In this document: one piece after another, positions 47,412 to 57,505 of the stretch
How positions within the stretch are numbered: the stretch's first letter is position 1
Layout of the letters: the number at the start of each line of letters is the position of its first letter
Notes under the pieces: model-generated
What the model was told of the DNA's origin: nothing
What the model saw: the letters and a program-made list of their open reading frames with translations, nothing else
Databases searched by the model: none
Assembly: GCF_003173575.1 (NCBI RefSeq)
Contig: NZ_QGNY01000002.1
Span: forward strand, 310,001-374,000
Reading direction: 5' to 3'
DNA: 64,000 bases
From: Pedobacter paludis
GTDB taxonomy: Bacteria; Bacteroidota; Bacteroidia; Sphingobacteriales; Sphingobacteriaceae
Position numbers and translations under genes: made by a program

Positions 47412-47439
47412 AGACCGGCCTATGGATTTAGGCCGGTCT
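47412..47439 (-). terminator. Terminator of the TetR gene
   Basis: AGACCGGCCT/AGGCCGGTCT perfect 10-bp stem; on the minus strand it is followed by TTTTTTATG, a clear T-run. It also serves the end of the convergent beta-lactamase-like gene. Confidence 0.8.
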
Positions 47440-47480
47440 GCAAAAAAACAAGAACCTGGAATATACTTAAAAAAAATTGG

Positions 47481-48122
47481 CTAACCTGCTGCGTCCCAGA
47501 TCAAACGCAGGAGTTTCTTTATAGTGTCGCGAAAGATCTCGCGTTCTTCGGGAATATTGATATCAATGCCCGAGACACTGCTTTTGTTATTCTCGGCATG
47601 GCAGACCGTATAGTATATCCCTCCAAGAACGATTGCAAAACATGCCCGAAGGGATATATCTTTATTTTTGCCATGTTTGTCCGCGAGCTCCAGAAGCAGG
47701 GATGCTTTTCTCTCCCTTTGCTCGGATATATCTCTCAGGGTCTGATTTGGTTTCGAGATCTGCCAGAGGATAAAGTTCTGCATTTCAATGTTGCTCGAAA
47801 AATAATCGAACTGGCTCTGATAGATATCCATTATATATTCACCGAGCTCTTCGACGCCCGGTATTTCTCCCCGCTCAAGCTTATCGAATACCGGCACCCA
47901 AAAATCGGTGGAATGGATATACTCTTTGAGCAGATTGTCAAAATCCCCAAAATAGACGTATATATTTTTGGGATCTACATCGGCAACCGTGGCAACTTTT
48001 GTAACCGACAGTCCGGTATAGCCTTCCGTTCTCAATATTTCCCCGACCGCATCAAGGATTGCGGCACGTGTCTCTCCCGAGTTTCTTCTTCTAAACTTAT
48101 TCTTTCTGTTCTTCATCGGCAT
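47481..48122 (-). CDS. TetR/AcrR family regulator
   Basis: The N-terminal helix-turn-helix reads AAILDAVGEILRTEGYTGLSVTKVATVADVDPKNIYVYFGDFDNLLKEYI, the typical TetR DNA-binding region. The ligand-binding C-terminus is not family-specific by eye. The ATG at 48116 (MKNRK) is also possible. It lies 15 bp downstream of the alpha-oxoamine synthase gene and is probably co-transcribed with it, which suggests regulation of that gene or its pathway. Confidence 0.9.
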   Translation of the reverse strand: MPMKNRKNKFRRRNSGETRAAILDAVGEILRTEGYTGLSVTKVATVADVDPKNIYVYFGDFDNLLKEYIHSTDFWVPVFDKLERGEIPGVEELGEYIMDIYQSQFDYFSSNIEMQNFILWQISKPNQTLRDISEQRERKASLLLELADKHGKNKDISLRACFAIVLGGIYYTVCHAENNKSSVSGIDINIPEEREIFRDTIKKLLRLIWDAAG

Positions 48123-48137
48123 TTTAGATCATAAATT

Positions 48138-49400
48138 TTACTGGTACCTGCTGCCGAGCCGGAGCTTTGCTGAAATATCCGAAAAGGCATTAAGCACTTT
48201 ATCCAGATGCGGCCTGGTATGGGTAGCCATAAGGCTCATCCGTATTCTGGAATCCTTCTTTGAAACAGCCGGATACATGATGGGATTTGCATATACGCCT
48301 GCCTTAAGGAGCAATCTTCCAACTTCCAGGGTCATCGGAATATCCCTGATCTTAACCGGTACAATGCCCGAGGCGGTAGTGCCGATATCAAGGCCCAGAT
48401 CCTTTAATCCCTTCTGGAAATAAATAATGTTCTCCCAGAGCAGATCCTGCCATTCGGGCTCTTCGTCTATAAGGTCTATGGCCTTCAATATGGACATGGA
48501 AGCAGGCGAAGCCGTCACGGAAAACAGGTGCTGGCGCGACTGGTACTTCAAAAACTGGATGAGCTCGGCGCTTGCCACTACATAGCCGCCAACATGGCCA
48601 AATGTTTTGCTAAACGTTCCGCTGATGATGTCTACCTTATCGAGCAGGTTATGCTCTTCGATCAATCCCCTGCCCGTTCTTCCCAGCACTCCTATGCCAT
48701 GGGCATCATCTACCATCAGGTATGCGCCATAGTGCCTGGTAAGCTCAATGATCATATCCAAAGGGGCAAGGTCTCCGTCCTGGGAATATACGCCATCGAC
48801 CACTACGATTCTGGTGCGATGGGTAGCCTTGCTCTCTTTGAGCGCCCGCTCCAATGCATCCATATTGTTATGCAGGAACAGCTTGATGTTGGTATTCATG
48901 CATCCCTCAAAAACACTGGCATGCACCGACATATCCAGGATCGCCATATCTTCTTTCTTTAAAAGGCAGAGCAGGCTGGCGCTATTTGCGGTGTATCCGG
49001 TAGTGTAAGTAATCGCTGCATCCCTCCCGAAAAAACCTGCAATCTTTTTTTCAAGCATTTCATGAAAAGAGAAGTGTCCGCCAATGGCAGGGGAGGCGCC
49101 GGCGCCTGTTCCAAATCTCATTATCCCCTCGATGGCCGCTTTCTTGACCAGCTCATGCTGAGTAAATCCCAAGTAATCGTTGGATACCAGGCTGACATAT
49201 TTTTTCTTCCCGCCAAGACCTGCAATATTCATCTCAACCTCCGGTCCGCAGCCGCTCATGCTCTCCATCCGGTAATTCAGGTGACCCCGCTTTCGCAGGT
49301 AATCCAGATATTCTGCGAAAAACGCGGAGCGCTCATAGACGCCCATTCCTTCAATGTTTTCAAAATCCTTAAAACTGGCTTTGTCAAAGTTTAAATTCAT
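48138..49400 (-). CDS. Alpha-oxoamine synthase family aminotransferase (BioF/KBL/SPT type)
   Basis: A PLP enzyme of the family that condenses an amino acid with an acyl-CoA. K265 in SGTFSKTFGHVGG is the Schiff-base lysine; DDAHGIGVLG (D231, H234) binds PLP. The N-terminus of about 60 residues before the core is longer than in BioF and is shared with serine palmitoyltransferase-like and CqsA-like enzymes. Because sphingolipids are normal in Sphingobacteriaceae, a sphingolipid-related role is possible, but the substrate is not shown by the sequence. No biotin genes are nearby. Confidence 0.85.
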   Translation of the reverse strand: MNLNFDKASFKDFENIEGMGVYERSAFFAEYLDYLRKRGHLNYRMESMSGCGPEVEMNIAGLGGKKKYVSLVSNDYLGFTQHELVKKAAIEGIMRFGTGAGASPAIGGHFSFHEMLEKKIAGFFGRDAAITYTTGYTANSASLLCLLKKEDMAILDMSVHASVFEGCMNTNIKLFLHNNMDALERALKESKATHRTRIVVVDGVYSQDGDLAPLDMIIELTRHYGAYLMVDDAHGIGVLGRTGRGLIEEHNLLDKVDIISGTFSKTFGHVGGYVVASAELIQFLKYQSRQHLFSVTASPASMSILKAIDLIDEEPEWQDLLWENIIYFQKGLKDLGLDIGTTASGIVPVKIRDIPMTLEVGRLLLKAGVYANPIMYPAVSKKDSRIRMSLMATHTRPHLDKVLNAFSDISAKLRLGSRYQ

Positions 49401-49600
49401 AATAGAGTTATTCTTATTTCGAGTAAAACTATGATCCTAACCTACAGGCCATTTGGAATTAGGCTACTATTTGAAAAAAAGATTCTAAACCCTAAAAAGC
49501 GCTGTTTAAAGGCTTTCACTGCATGATTCAATCCCGACGAAAATGCAGGACAGCCACAAGAACCTTTGGGCGGTTAAAAATTATTAAGCGGTTTTCCAGG

Positions 49601-50230
49601 CTAAATGATACCGGGAAGGACCTCGGATTTGAGTTTGCAGAAATTAACCGAGGTCATATGCAGATATGCCGCGATCTGCTTATCCATAAACTGAAGGTTA
49701 TTTTCCAAGGCAAGCACCGGAAACTGCTGGTAAAACTCTCTTATCCGATCAACGCCTTTGAGATTCAGCAGTATATTGCGAAGCCGATCCTTATCCAATA
49801 TGCACGAGAGAATGTTGGCTGCAAGCAATACAGCACCGGGATGATTATTGAATATCTGTTTTAGCGCAATGCTGTCAATGGAAAGCAGATTTGTATCGGC
49901 GCATGCCATAAGTCCTGCGCTGGCTCTCCTTTTATTAAAGAAACTATCTGCCAGGACTGCAATCTCGCCTTTTTGGAAAATTCGAAACGGAACGATATCT
50001 CCGGTCTCTTTTTTATAATATGCATAGACCATGCCTTGAATACAGAAGAAAGCTTTATTGGCAACCTTATTTTCCTTTTGAATTACCGTTGGCTTTGAAT
50101 AGGAAACGTATTCCATCTCCGAATCCAGCTCATTTTTAAAGGTCTCATCATCGATTCTCTTGAAACTGTTCAGGAATGCGATGAGGTTATTGAAGGCAAC
50201 TCTGGGTAATCTTAGCTTGTTTGTGTTCAT
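49601..50230 (-). CDS. Crp/Fnr family transcriptional regulator
   Basis: Residues 20-120 form a cyclic-nucleotide-binding-like beta barrel (VIQKENKVANKAFFCIQGMVYAYYKKETGDIVPFRIFQKGEIAVL, where a GEIA-type turn sits). A short helix-turn-helix follows (FMDKQIAAYLHMTSVNFCKLKSEV). The length of 209 residues matches the Bacteroidota branch. It is upstream of the alpha-oxoamine synthase on the same strand but 200 bp away; a link is possible, not shown. Confidence 0.85.
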   Translation of the reverse strand: MNTNKLRLPRVAFNNLIAFLNSFKRIDDETFKNELDSEMEYVSYSKPTVIQKENKVANKAFFCIQGMVYAYYKKETGDIVPFRIFQKGEIAVLADSFFNKRRASAGLMACADTNLLSIDSIALKQIFNNHPGAVLLAANILSCILDKDRLRNILLNLKGVDRIREFYQQFPVLALENNLQFMDKQIAAYLHMTSVNFCKLKSEVLPGII

Positions 50231-50350
50231 AATATTTATGGCCTTGTGAAGACCTTGGGTTAATTTAGGGTGATTATTATTTTTAGCATTCTATTGGCTC
50301 TATGTCCTTTTTCAAATGCTATTAATTTAAGGTATCAGTATACATTTGGA

Positions 50351-50665
50351 TTAGATGCCAAGCTCGTAGTAAAGCCTGTCGATCTCCAGCTCATCTAAGG
50401 CTCGTAGCTCATGCAGGTAGAATGTTCCTGATTTGCTTTTGAGCAATCTGAGGATGGGCTTGTTTGTTATCTTGAACATATAGACCATGTCCTGTTGCGG
50501 ACGTTCTTTTAATATGGCCTCCACGATCTTTGCAAGGCCCGGCACTCCCAGGCGGCTGCTCACCGGCATCAGGAATTTCCTTACGCTACGCTCGCCAACA
50601 AATATCCTGACCTGATCAACGGCAGAAAGACCTGGGAGATTCTCTATTGTTTTTTTGCTCATCAT
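50351..50665 (-). CDS. Hypothetical 104-residue protein
   Basis: Not recognised. It has mixed helix and strand, and no signal. Two adjacent ATG codons (50665 and 50662) are possible starts. The neighbours are a Crp/Fnr regulator downstream and the glycan-degradation cluster upstream, and no functional link is visible. Confidence 0.5.
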   Translation of the reverse strand: MMSKKTIENLPGLSAVDQVRIFVGERSVRKFLMPVSSRLGVPGLAKIVEAILKERPQQDMVYMFKITNKPILRLLKSKSGTFYLHELRALDELEIDRLYYELGI

Positions 50666-50702
50666 TTATCGCTTGTTTAATTTTCATTTAAAATGGTTCA
50701 AC

Positions 50703-50739
50703 AAAAAAAGGCATTGTTCCCATCCGGGAACTGATGCCT
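50703..50739 (-). terminator. Terminator of the glycan-degradation gene cluster
   Basis: AGGCAT...GGGAAC/GTTCCC...ATGCCT hairpin (50709-50739) followed on the minus strand by seven T's. It lies about 170 bp after the glycerophosphodiesterase stop and likely ends the whole minus-strand cluster. Confidence 0.8.
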
Positions 50740-50910
50740 CGTCACTATAACAGCTCAGAATATTGATGCGTGTTTTCAAATTATTGGTTATTTCAAATTA
50801 TAACTTTCGCATTCCGCGGAAATGTCGTTTAGGTTTTATGGCCATGTTTTCCAAGTTTTTATTTTGGATCAATGCCCGAAAGAAGAGCTAAGATTCATGA
50901 AGGAAACTGC

Positions 50911-51837
50911 TTAATCATGTAATTTCCTTTTCCGCAGATAGGCGAGAAGCTCCGCAGGCCTATCCGTCTGGATGATGTTAGCTCCATGGGATATTAGCCA
51001 GCCCCAGCTTTGCTCTAAATTGCCATGCAATACTGCCAGATCATCATTGTGCCCTCCACAGAGATCAGGCCAGAGGGAATTGACCCAAACTTTTGAACCT
51101 TTGGTCTTGATCAATACGTGGTTTCGGAAGACCATAGTGGTATCTTTGGAAAACACCAGTTCAACTGCCACTGCCCCAAGCTTTTTCTGATACTCGTCTA
51201 TTGTTTTTTGGTTTCCCCCGTAATCTGTTTCTATCACCGGCATGAAGGTTATACAGCTAAGCAGTGGACCATATCGATTGAAAAGTTTTTCATAAGGCTC
51301 ATCGCTCTTAAAGATTGCCTGCTTTAATGTCCCTGTTTTATTTAAGATATTGATTGCTTCTACAAAAAATGGGGTACTGTGATCAAGATTGACCAGGACT
51401 TTGCCCTTGGCCAATAGCATCACCTCCTCTAAACTAGGAATGGTTTCTTCTGTCGGAACACCCAGGCCGTCCTTTAGCTTAAGCTTTTTAATCTCTTCGA
51501 AGGTAAGTGCTGAAACTTTTCCCTTTCCAGTGGTCGAGCGGTCCAGAGTCTTATCATGCAAAATCACCAGAACGCTATCGCTTGACATCTTGAGATCGAC
51601 TTCGATAATATCAACGCCCTTCTGCATTGCAAGCTTATAAGCTGCAAGGGAATTTTCGGGTGCATTTCGCCAATCGCCCCTGTGTGCAGCGACCATAACT
51701 TTTTGATCGCTGGGCTTATGCAACTGTTGTATGAGCCTATTTACCTGTCCAAAGGCCATCTGGTGGCTGGCTAACAGAAATATCAGTATCCAGTTTCTCT
51801 TTATTGCAAAAGAAAAAATTTGTCTGCTATTTCCCAT
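50911..51837 (-). CDS. Exported glycerophosphodiester phosphodiesterase
   Basis: Catalytic residues are visible: AAHRGDWRNAPENS (HR, E), EVDLKMSSDSVLVILHD (E, D, H). The enzyme hydrolyses glycerophosphodiesters to glycerol 3-phosphate and an alcohol. The start at 51837 (MGNSRQIF) gives a hydrophobic signal region (ILIFLLASHQMAFG). The long frame upstream to 51918 is not needed. It is 117 bp after the GH2 gene, probably in the same transcript. Confidence 0.9.
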   Translation of the reverse strand: MGNSRQIFSFAIKRNWILIFLLASHQMAFGQVNRLIQQLHKPSDQKVMVAAHRGDWRNAPENSLAAYKLAMQKGVDIIEVDLKMSSDSVLVILHDKTLDRSTTGKGKVSALTFEEIKKLKLKDGLGVPTEETIPSLEEVMLLAKGKVLVNLDHSTPFFVEAINILNKTGTLKQAIFKSDEPYEKLFNRYGPLLSCITFMPVIETDYGGNQKTIDEYQKKLGAVAVELVFSKDTTMVFRNHVLIKTKGSKVWVNSLWPDLCGGHNDDLAVLHGNLEQSWGWLISHGANIIQTDRPAELLAYLRKRKLHD

Positions 51838-51954
51838 TGCAATGTTGTTATTGTTTGATGATATGTCTCTATAGTTTTTCATTGGAATATCTGAACTTTC
51901 TCTAAAACTTGAACCCATGCAGGGCTTGATGATTTATTGTGAAACATCTATCGT

Positions 51955-54303
51955 TTAGTTTTCCTTCGTTGCTTTAAGGAACCGTTCCTTTTCATCGGGA
52001 CTGATGTAATCCCCGAACTTATCCAGGTAGGCTTTGCTAGCGACCTTATATATTTCCCAGTTTTTTGCCTCAAGAGCACTTATTGTTTTTGCGCGCAGGT
52101 AAATTTCTACACCTGTATCACCGTAAGGCTTAAGGAGTGATTCGAGGCCTTCCCAGTCAGGATCGCCTCCAGATTTTGAAATAAAGGGAAAAATAACATC
52201 TGCATATATGGTACTCATTGCCTTAACGTTGGCTTTGCGATTGTTTTTTGCCTGCTCAAGTAATATCGCAAAACCTCTATCTGTGGTCTTCGTAGTCATC
52301 TCGCTAATGGCAGCGAGCTCCTCTGAGCTATAGGGTTTTCCAAGGATATCGAGATAAGAATTTCCGAATCTTTCCTTTCCCGCCAGATCATTATTCTGCC
52401 CTGCCATCATAACCAGCTTTTTCAAAAACCTTTCATCCCTGTTTCCTTTTATATAGAGCGTTATGGCATCAGCGTAAAGCTGTGCCGGTTCTGTAAGATC
52501 TGCATCCTTTGCGATAGGATCATGTGATGCGTTGACCTGTACATCCGGGTTCAATGCCGAATGGATTCTGCGCAGTTCCGCAAAGGGTATTTTGATTACC
52601 TCCCTATCATAGGTCATAAGGCCATTCTGTTCTCCTTCGACATCAAAGGGCTGGGTATAGATGGAACCCGACAATCCTTCTCTATAGAAAATCTGAAGAT
52701 GGCTATTCATCACTTCATATTTGGCCTTCAAGGCGGCAGGCTTTTCCTGGATATAGCCCCAGGCACTTCCCGTGAGCCATTGATGTTCGGGTATAAAAAC
52801 ACCGATCCCTCCGAATTCGCCGCATACCTGAGCCTTTCCATCCATTTTTATACTATTCATCGGATCGGGATAGGCATGTACATCAGTAATATCTGCATTC
52901 ACATATGCATCCGGCGAAGGGGAACGCAACTTTCCGTTAACATAAAGGTATTCGCCAGTATGGCCGTCCAGTATCCGGGAAGGATCTTTCTCTTTGACCC
53001 ATTTGCTCAAACGGGCCTGATCATACTGACCCCATTTTTCATTGAACAAAACCCAGGTAACGATCGAGGGCGAATTATGAAGCTGTGAAAGCATTTCAGC
53101 TCCCTGTTTTTCAAAAATCTCTTTGGCTCCTGCCGGCAATCCAGGGTTCGGCTGGACAAAGTCCTGCCAGACCAGCATGCCGATTTTATCCGCATGGTAA
53201 TACCATCTTGCAGGCTCAATTTTGATGTGCTTACGGATGGTATTAAAACCCATAGCTTTGATTGCCTTGATGTCAAAAGCTAGCGCTTCATCCGTAGGGG
53301 CAGTATATAACCCATCAGGCCAAAATCCCTGATCCAAGGTTCCCAGGTTATAATAGGGTTTATCGTTAAGCATGATCCTATCGATACCTTTATCATCTTT
53401 GGCTACCGAGATTTTGCGCATCCCAAAATAACTTTTAACTACGTCCGCTCCCAATTTCACCTCCAGATCGTAGAGATATGGCGAAGCGGGAGACCACAGT
53501 TTTGCATTTTTAACCGGTATTCTGATCAACTGATTTGATCTGCCAGGTATGCTTTTGCCATCGAAAATCAATGAAACCGTTTCATCGCTTTTTGAGTTGA
53601 CCTTTATCAGTACACTCGAAGCATCCACATCTGGGGTGATTTCCAAACCGGTAATATATTTTTCCGGTACTTCTTCCAGCCAAACCGTCTGCCAGATGCC
53701 CGAACTTGGCGTATAATAAATGTCCTTGGGGTTCAATACCTGTTTTCCTCTTGGACCAATTCCAGCATCCGAAGGATCATAGACTTTAACCACTAGCTCG
53801 TTTTTTCCGGATTTCAGTGCGTGCGTGATATCTAGGCTAAAAGCGGTGTAACCTCCCTCATGGTTGCCGACTTCTGTTCCATTTACGTAGATCCAGCACT
53901 GGTAATCCACTGCACCAAAATTTAAAACCGTGTGCGTCCCAGCTTTTGGAACATAATTCAGACTCCTTTTATACCACAGATTTTCATCGGGCATTAGTGC
54001 TTTTTTTACACCACTCAAGGCAGATTCGATAGGGTAGGGCACCAATATTTCCCCAGAAAAACTTGCCGGCTTTGGCGCGTCTTTTTTGGTGATGGCATAG
54101 GACCAAAGTCCATTGAGGTTGGTCCAGGTATTTCTCTCCATCTGGGGGCGGGGATATTCCCTGAGCGCATTATCTGGGGAGACTTCTTTTGCCCATCGCG
54201 TCTGTATCGTTACATGCTGCATCTGATATTTAGAATTGAGCTGTGCCGATGAATCACCGACGCATGCAAAGATGAACAATGCTATAAATAGTTTTCTTTT
54301 CAA
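51955..54303 (-). CDS. Glycoside hydrolase family 2 enzyme
   Basis: A signal peptide (MKRKLFIALFIFACVGDSSA) precedes the sugar-binding domain (NGLWSYAITKK), an immunoglobulin-like domain and a TIM barrel. The acid/base glutamate is in LFNEKWGQYD and the nucleophile in VCGEFGGIG. The 782-residue length is normal. The exact sugar cannot be read from sequence; GH2 enzymes act on beta-galactosides, beta-mannosides or glucuronides among others. It follows the GH78 gene after 100 bp. Confidence 0.9.
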   Translation of the reverse strand: MKRKLFIALFIFACVGDSSAQLNSKYQMQHVTIQTRWAKEVSPDNALREYPRPQMERNTWTNLNGLWSYAITKKDAPKPASFSGEILVPYPIESALSGVKKALMPDENLWYKRSLNYVPKAGTHTVLNFGAVDYQCWIYVNGTEVGNHEGGYTAFSLDITHALKSGKNELVVKVYDPSDAGIGPRGKQVLNPKDIYYTPSSGIWQTVWLEEVPEKYITGLEITPDVDASSVLIKVNSKSDETVSLIFDGKSIPGRSNQLIRIPVKNAKLWSPASPYLYDLEVKLGADVVKSYFGMRKISVAKDDKGIDRIMLNDKPYYNLGTLDQGFWPDGLYTAPTDEALAFDIKAIKAMGFNTIRKHIKIEPARWYYHADKIGMLVWQDFVQPNPGLPAGAKEIFEKQGAEMLSQLHNSPSIVTWVLFNEKWGQYDQARLSKWVKEKDPSRILDGHTGEYLYVNGKLRSPSPDAYVNADITDVHAYPDPMNSIKMDGKAQVCGEFGGIGVFIPEHQWLTGSAWGYIQEKPAALKAKYEVMNSHLQIFYREGLSGSIYTQPFDVEGEQNGLMTYDREVIKIPFAELRRIHSALNPDVQVNASHDPIAKDADLTEPAQLYADAITLYIKGNRDERFLKKLVMMAGQNNDLAGKERFGNSYLDILGKPYSSEELAAISEMTTKTTDRGFAILLEQAKNNRKANVKAMSTIYADVIFPFISKSGGDPDWEGLESLLKPYGDTGVEIYLRAKTISALEAKNWEIYKVASKAYLDKFGDYISPDEKERFLKATKEN

Positions 54304-54403
54304 TTTCTTTTTTTGTTTTTTTCTTAAAATTGGAATTCTAACTTTCGCCCTGAGGCAGGCAGTAAGTAAAGACCAGATTACCTCTTGACATTTGTTGGGA
54401 ACC

Positions 54404-57400
54404 TTATTTCCATTTATTTGCTTTGATCCATTTTATGCATTCATCCATCCATCGGATATTGGAATCCTTATTGAATGCACCAAAACCATGCTCTCCCTTT
54501 TCATATTTTAAGAATTCTGTTTTTACCCCGCCTTTTTTAAGTGCGTCGTAAAACACTTCGCTATTGGCGAACTTAACTGCGCTGTCATTTTTCCCATGGA
54601 CGATATATGCCGGAACAGTTTGCTTATCGACATGCAGCTCATTTGAAAACTCTCTTATTTTTTCGGCACTCAAATCGGGGCCTATCAAATTGTTTCTGGA
54701 ATCAATATGCGTCAGCGCATTTGAAAAACTTATAACCGGATAGACCAAAACCATAAAATCGGGTCTTAAGGAGGTGTTCAGCGGATTGGCGAGTTCCGTA
54801 TTTTTGAAATGGGTGCCAACAGTTGAGACCAAATGCCCTCCAGCGGAAAATCCCATTATACCTATCTTATTGGGATCGATATCATACTCACCCGCATGTT
54901 CTCTTATATACTGGATGGCACGCTGTGCATCTGTTAACGGAACTATCTCTTTACGGTTCATCCGTTCCGAATTAGGCACCCGGTAATCCAACAAAAAAGC
55001 AGTTATACCTTCAGCTGCTAATTTCTGGCATGCAGGAGTACCTTCTACAGAGTTGGCCCGTCCAAAATAAGATCCGCCAGAACAGACGATTACCGCTACG
55101 TTCTTTTTAGATGGCTTTGTCGATGGAAATACGGTAAGCGTAGGCAATTCCGAAATTTCCTTCGCAAAAGGAATTTTATTGTTCTCATAAAGCGAAACCT
55201 TTTGATGTTCAGGGTTATTGTAGCTTCCCTTGAACTGATGTCTTCCGGGACCAACCTTCACCGGTTTTGAAGCGCCAGGAACCCAGACTTCTGCCGAGGT
55301 ACCGCTTGGAATCTCTACTTCAAGATCGACAATGTTTCCTGTGAGCTTCCATGACGAGCTGATTTTGCCATTGGCGGAAAGGTAACTTCCCTTTGCCCAG
55401 CTAAGCCCACGACCGATTATTGGTTTGATGATAATTTTTTTATATCCCGCTTCGCCGATCTGGATGCCCAAAACATTCTGGTACATCCAGTCGCCAATTG
55501 CGCCGTAGGCATAATGGTTAAAACTGTTCATGCGGGTGGTCTGGAAAGTGCCATCGGTCTTGATGCCATCCCATCGCTCCCAGATTGTGGTGGCGCCCAT
55601 TTTTACCGGATACAGCCAGCTTGGATAAGTATCCTGTGTAAGCAACGTATAGGCAACATCTGAATAACCAAATCTGCTCAGCACATGGCAGAGGTAAGGC
55701 GTGCCGAGAAAGCCTGTGGTTAGATGGTCTTTATATCTGCGGATATCCTCAACCAGATACTTTGCAGCATCCGCCCTGTTCTGTTCAGGCAGCATATCAA
55801 ACTGTAGCGCAAGCACGTAAGCGGTCTGTGTATTGCTCATCAGCCTGCCGCTGGAAGTCATATATTCTTTCACATAGGCTGCTTTGATCCTGCTTAAAAG
55901 TTTGTTGTAGTTTTCTGCATCTTCACTCTTGCCGAGCACCTTGGCCGCATTGATGAGCAGCTGCGTGCTGTATGCAAAAAAACACTGGGCAATTTCGTAT
56001 TTGTCCGTGATCGCGTCACTTCCATCATCGTCCGGAGAGCGGTAGCTTAGCCAGTCCCCGAAATGAAATCCGTAGTGAAATAAATCCTTTTTATCCATGT
56101 GGCTAGCCATGTAATCTACCCAGCCTTTCATGCTGGCATATTGATCGCTCAGGATTGTACGATTTCCATATACCTCGTACATTGTCCAGGGAATGATGGT
56201 AGCTACATCGCTCCAGCCCGAAGAGCCTACTGCTGTATCATCAAGAACATTTGGTGATACGAAGGCTACTGCACCATCTTTACGCTGATCAATCGCAACA
56301 TCTTTCATCCAATGGGAAAAGAATGGGTTGACATCAAAGTTAAAAGCAGAGGTACGGGCGAAGACCTGGGCGTCTCCGACCCAGCCCAAGCGCTCATCCC
56401 TTTGGGGACAATCGGTAGGGATAACCAGAAAATTTCCCTTCTGCCCCCAGATGATGTTTTTTTGGAGCTGGTTGAGTAAGAGATTGGAACATTCAAAACT
56501 GCCTGTCGGCCTCATATCAGCATAGAGCGCTTCTGCTGAAAAATCAGCGGGATTGATTTCGCCTTTTAGACCCGATATTTTGACATAGCGGAAACCGAAG
56601 TAGGTGAAATGCGGTTCAAAAGATTCCGAGGGTTTACCAGACAGAATGTATGTAGCGGTGGTCTTTGCATTCCGCAGGTTTTCGGTATAAAAATTCCCTG
56701 CTTTATCCAATACCTCTGCATGCTGGATGCGTACGGTATCGCCTTTATTTCCATGCAGATTGACCTTTACCCATCCGACCAGATTCTGACCAAAATCGAT
56801 TACCTTTTCTCCTTTAGGCGTAGTTATGACTTTTAACGGTTTAAAACTTTCATGGCGCCTCACGGGAACCGCGGTTGATGGTTCAAGGTTTTTGAAACCA
56901 TAATCCACAACTGCTACCTGCTGCGAGAGATTGATGTCTTTATTTGCATCAATTGTCTCCCCATGATTGATGGAATTACTTCGGATTGACCCCTCACCAC
57001 ATTTCCAACTTTCATCACTGGTAATAAGAGATGTCTTTCCGTCGGCATAGGTGATGTCCAGCTGGGCTAATAATGCCAGATCTGTGCCATATATATTTTT
57101 CATTCCTTCATAACCAACATACCCTCTGTACCAGCCATCTCCAAGTACTACCGTTAAGCGGTTATCTCCCTTTTTTAGCAATGGAGCTACATCGTATGAC
57201 TGGTACTGCAACCGTTTGGTGTACTGAGTCCAGCCCGGGGTAAAAAAGGCATCGCCTACTTTCTGGCCATTGATACTGGCCTCATAAAATCCATGGGATG
57301 TAATGTAAAGCTTTGCGGATTTAATTTTTTTACCGCTGTTAAAATCTTTGCCGAAGTATTGTGACGGACGGGAAATGGTATCTTCAGTATAGCCGATTTT

Positions 57401-57505
57401 GATCCATTTCGCTTTCCAGCTGGATACTGGCTCTTGTGAAAAACAGATTTGATAACAGCTGAGCAATGCCAAAATCGCTATTAGCCTGATTGGTTTCATT
57501 TTCAT
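54404..57505 (-). CDS. GH78 alpha-L-rhamnosidase fused to an acetyl-esterase-like domain
   Basis: After a signal peptide, residues 30-330 form the N-terminal beta-sandwich domains. The GH78 catalytic domain follows with TDCPQRDERLGWVGD (general acid) and TIWERWDGIKTDG (base region). The last 300 residues are an alpha/beta-hydrolase (VIVCSGGSYF, the nucleophile elbow IMGFSAGGHL and GEHGFGAF near the end) of the acetyl-xylan-esterase/BD-FAE-like type. The two activities could remove rhamnose and acyl groups from one glycan. Its start overlaps the upstream gene's stop by 4 bp. Confidence 0.9.
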   Translation of the reverse strand: MKMKPIRLIAILALLSCYQICFSQEPVSSWKAKWIKIGYTEDTISRPSQYFGKDFNSGKKIKSAKLYITSHGFYEASINGQKVGDAFFTPGWTQYTKRLQYQSYDVAPLLKKGDNRLTVVLGDGWYRGYVGYEGMKNIYGTDLALLAQLDITYADGKTSLITSDESWKCGEGSIRSNSINHGETIDANKDINLSQQVAVVDYGFKNLEPSTAVPVRRHESFKPLKVITTPKGEKVIDFGQNLVGWVKVNLHGNKGDTVRIQHAEVLDKAGNFYTENLRNAKTTATYILSGKPSESFEPHFTYFGFRYVKISGLKGEINPADFSAEALYADMRPTGSFECSNLLLNQLQKNIIWGQKGNFLVIPTDCPQRDERLGWVGDAQVFARTSAFNFDVNPFFSHWMKDVAIDQRKDGAVAFVSPNVLDDTAVGSSGWSDVATIIPWTMYEVYGNRTILSDQYASMKGWVDYMASHMDKKDLFHYGFHFGDWLSYRSPDDDGSDAITDKYEIAQCFFAYSTQLLINAAKVLGKSEDAENYNKLLSRIKAAYVKEYMTSSGRLMSNTQTAYVLALQFDMLPEQNRADAAKYLVEDIRRYKDHLTTGFLGTPYLCHVLSRFGYSDVAYTLLTQDTYPSWLYPVKMGATTIWERWDGIKTDGTFQTTRMNSFNHYAYGAIGDWMYQNVLGIQIGEAGYKKIIIKPIIGRGLSWAKGSYLSANGKISSSWKLTGNIVDLEVEIPSGTSAEVWVPGASKPVKVGPGRHQFKGSYNNPEHQKVSLYENNKIPFAKEISELPTLTVFPSTKPSKKNVAVIVCSGGSYFGRANSVEGTPACQKLAAEGITAFLLDYRVPNSERMNRKEIVPLTDAQRAIQYIREHAGEYDIDPNKIGIMGFSAGGHLVSTVGTHFKNTELANPLNTSLRPDFMVLVYPVISFSNALTHIDSRNNLIGPDLSAEKIREFSNELHVDKQTVPAYIVHGKNDSAVKFANSEVFYDALKKGGVKTEFLKYEKGEHGFGAFNKDSNIRWMDECIKWIKANKWK

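Noticed and set aside
48528..49394. Plus-strand frames of up to 144 residues inside the alpha-oxoamine synthase gene
   Set aside because: They are antisense to a gene with a complete PLP site and have no recognisable features.
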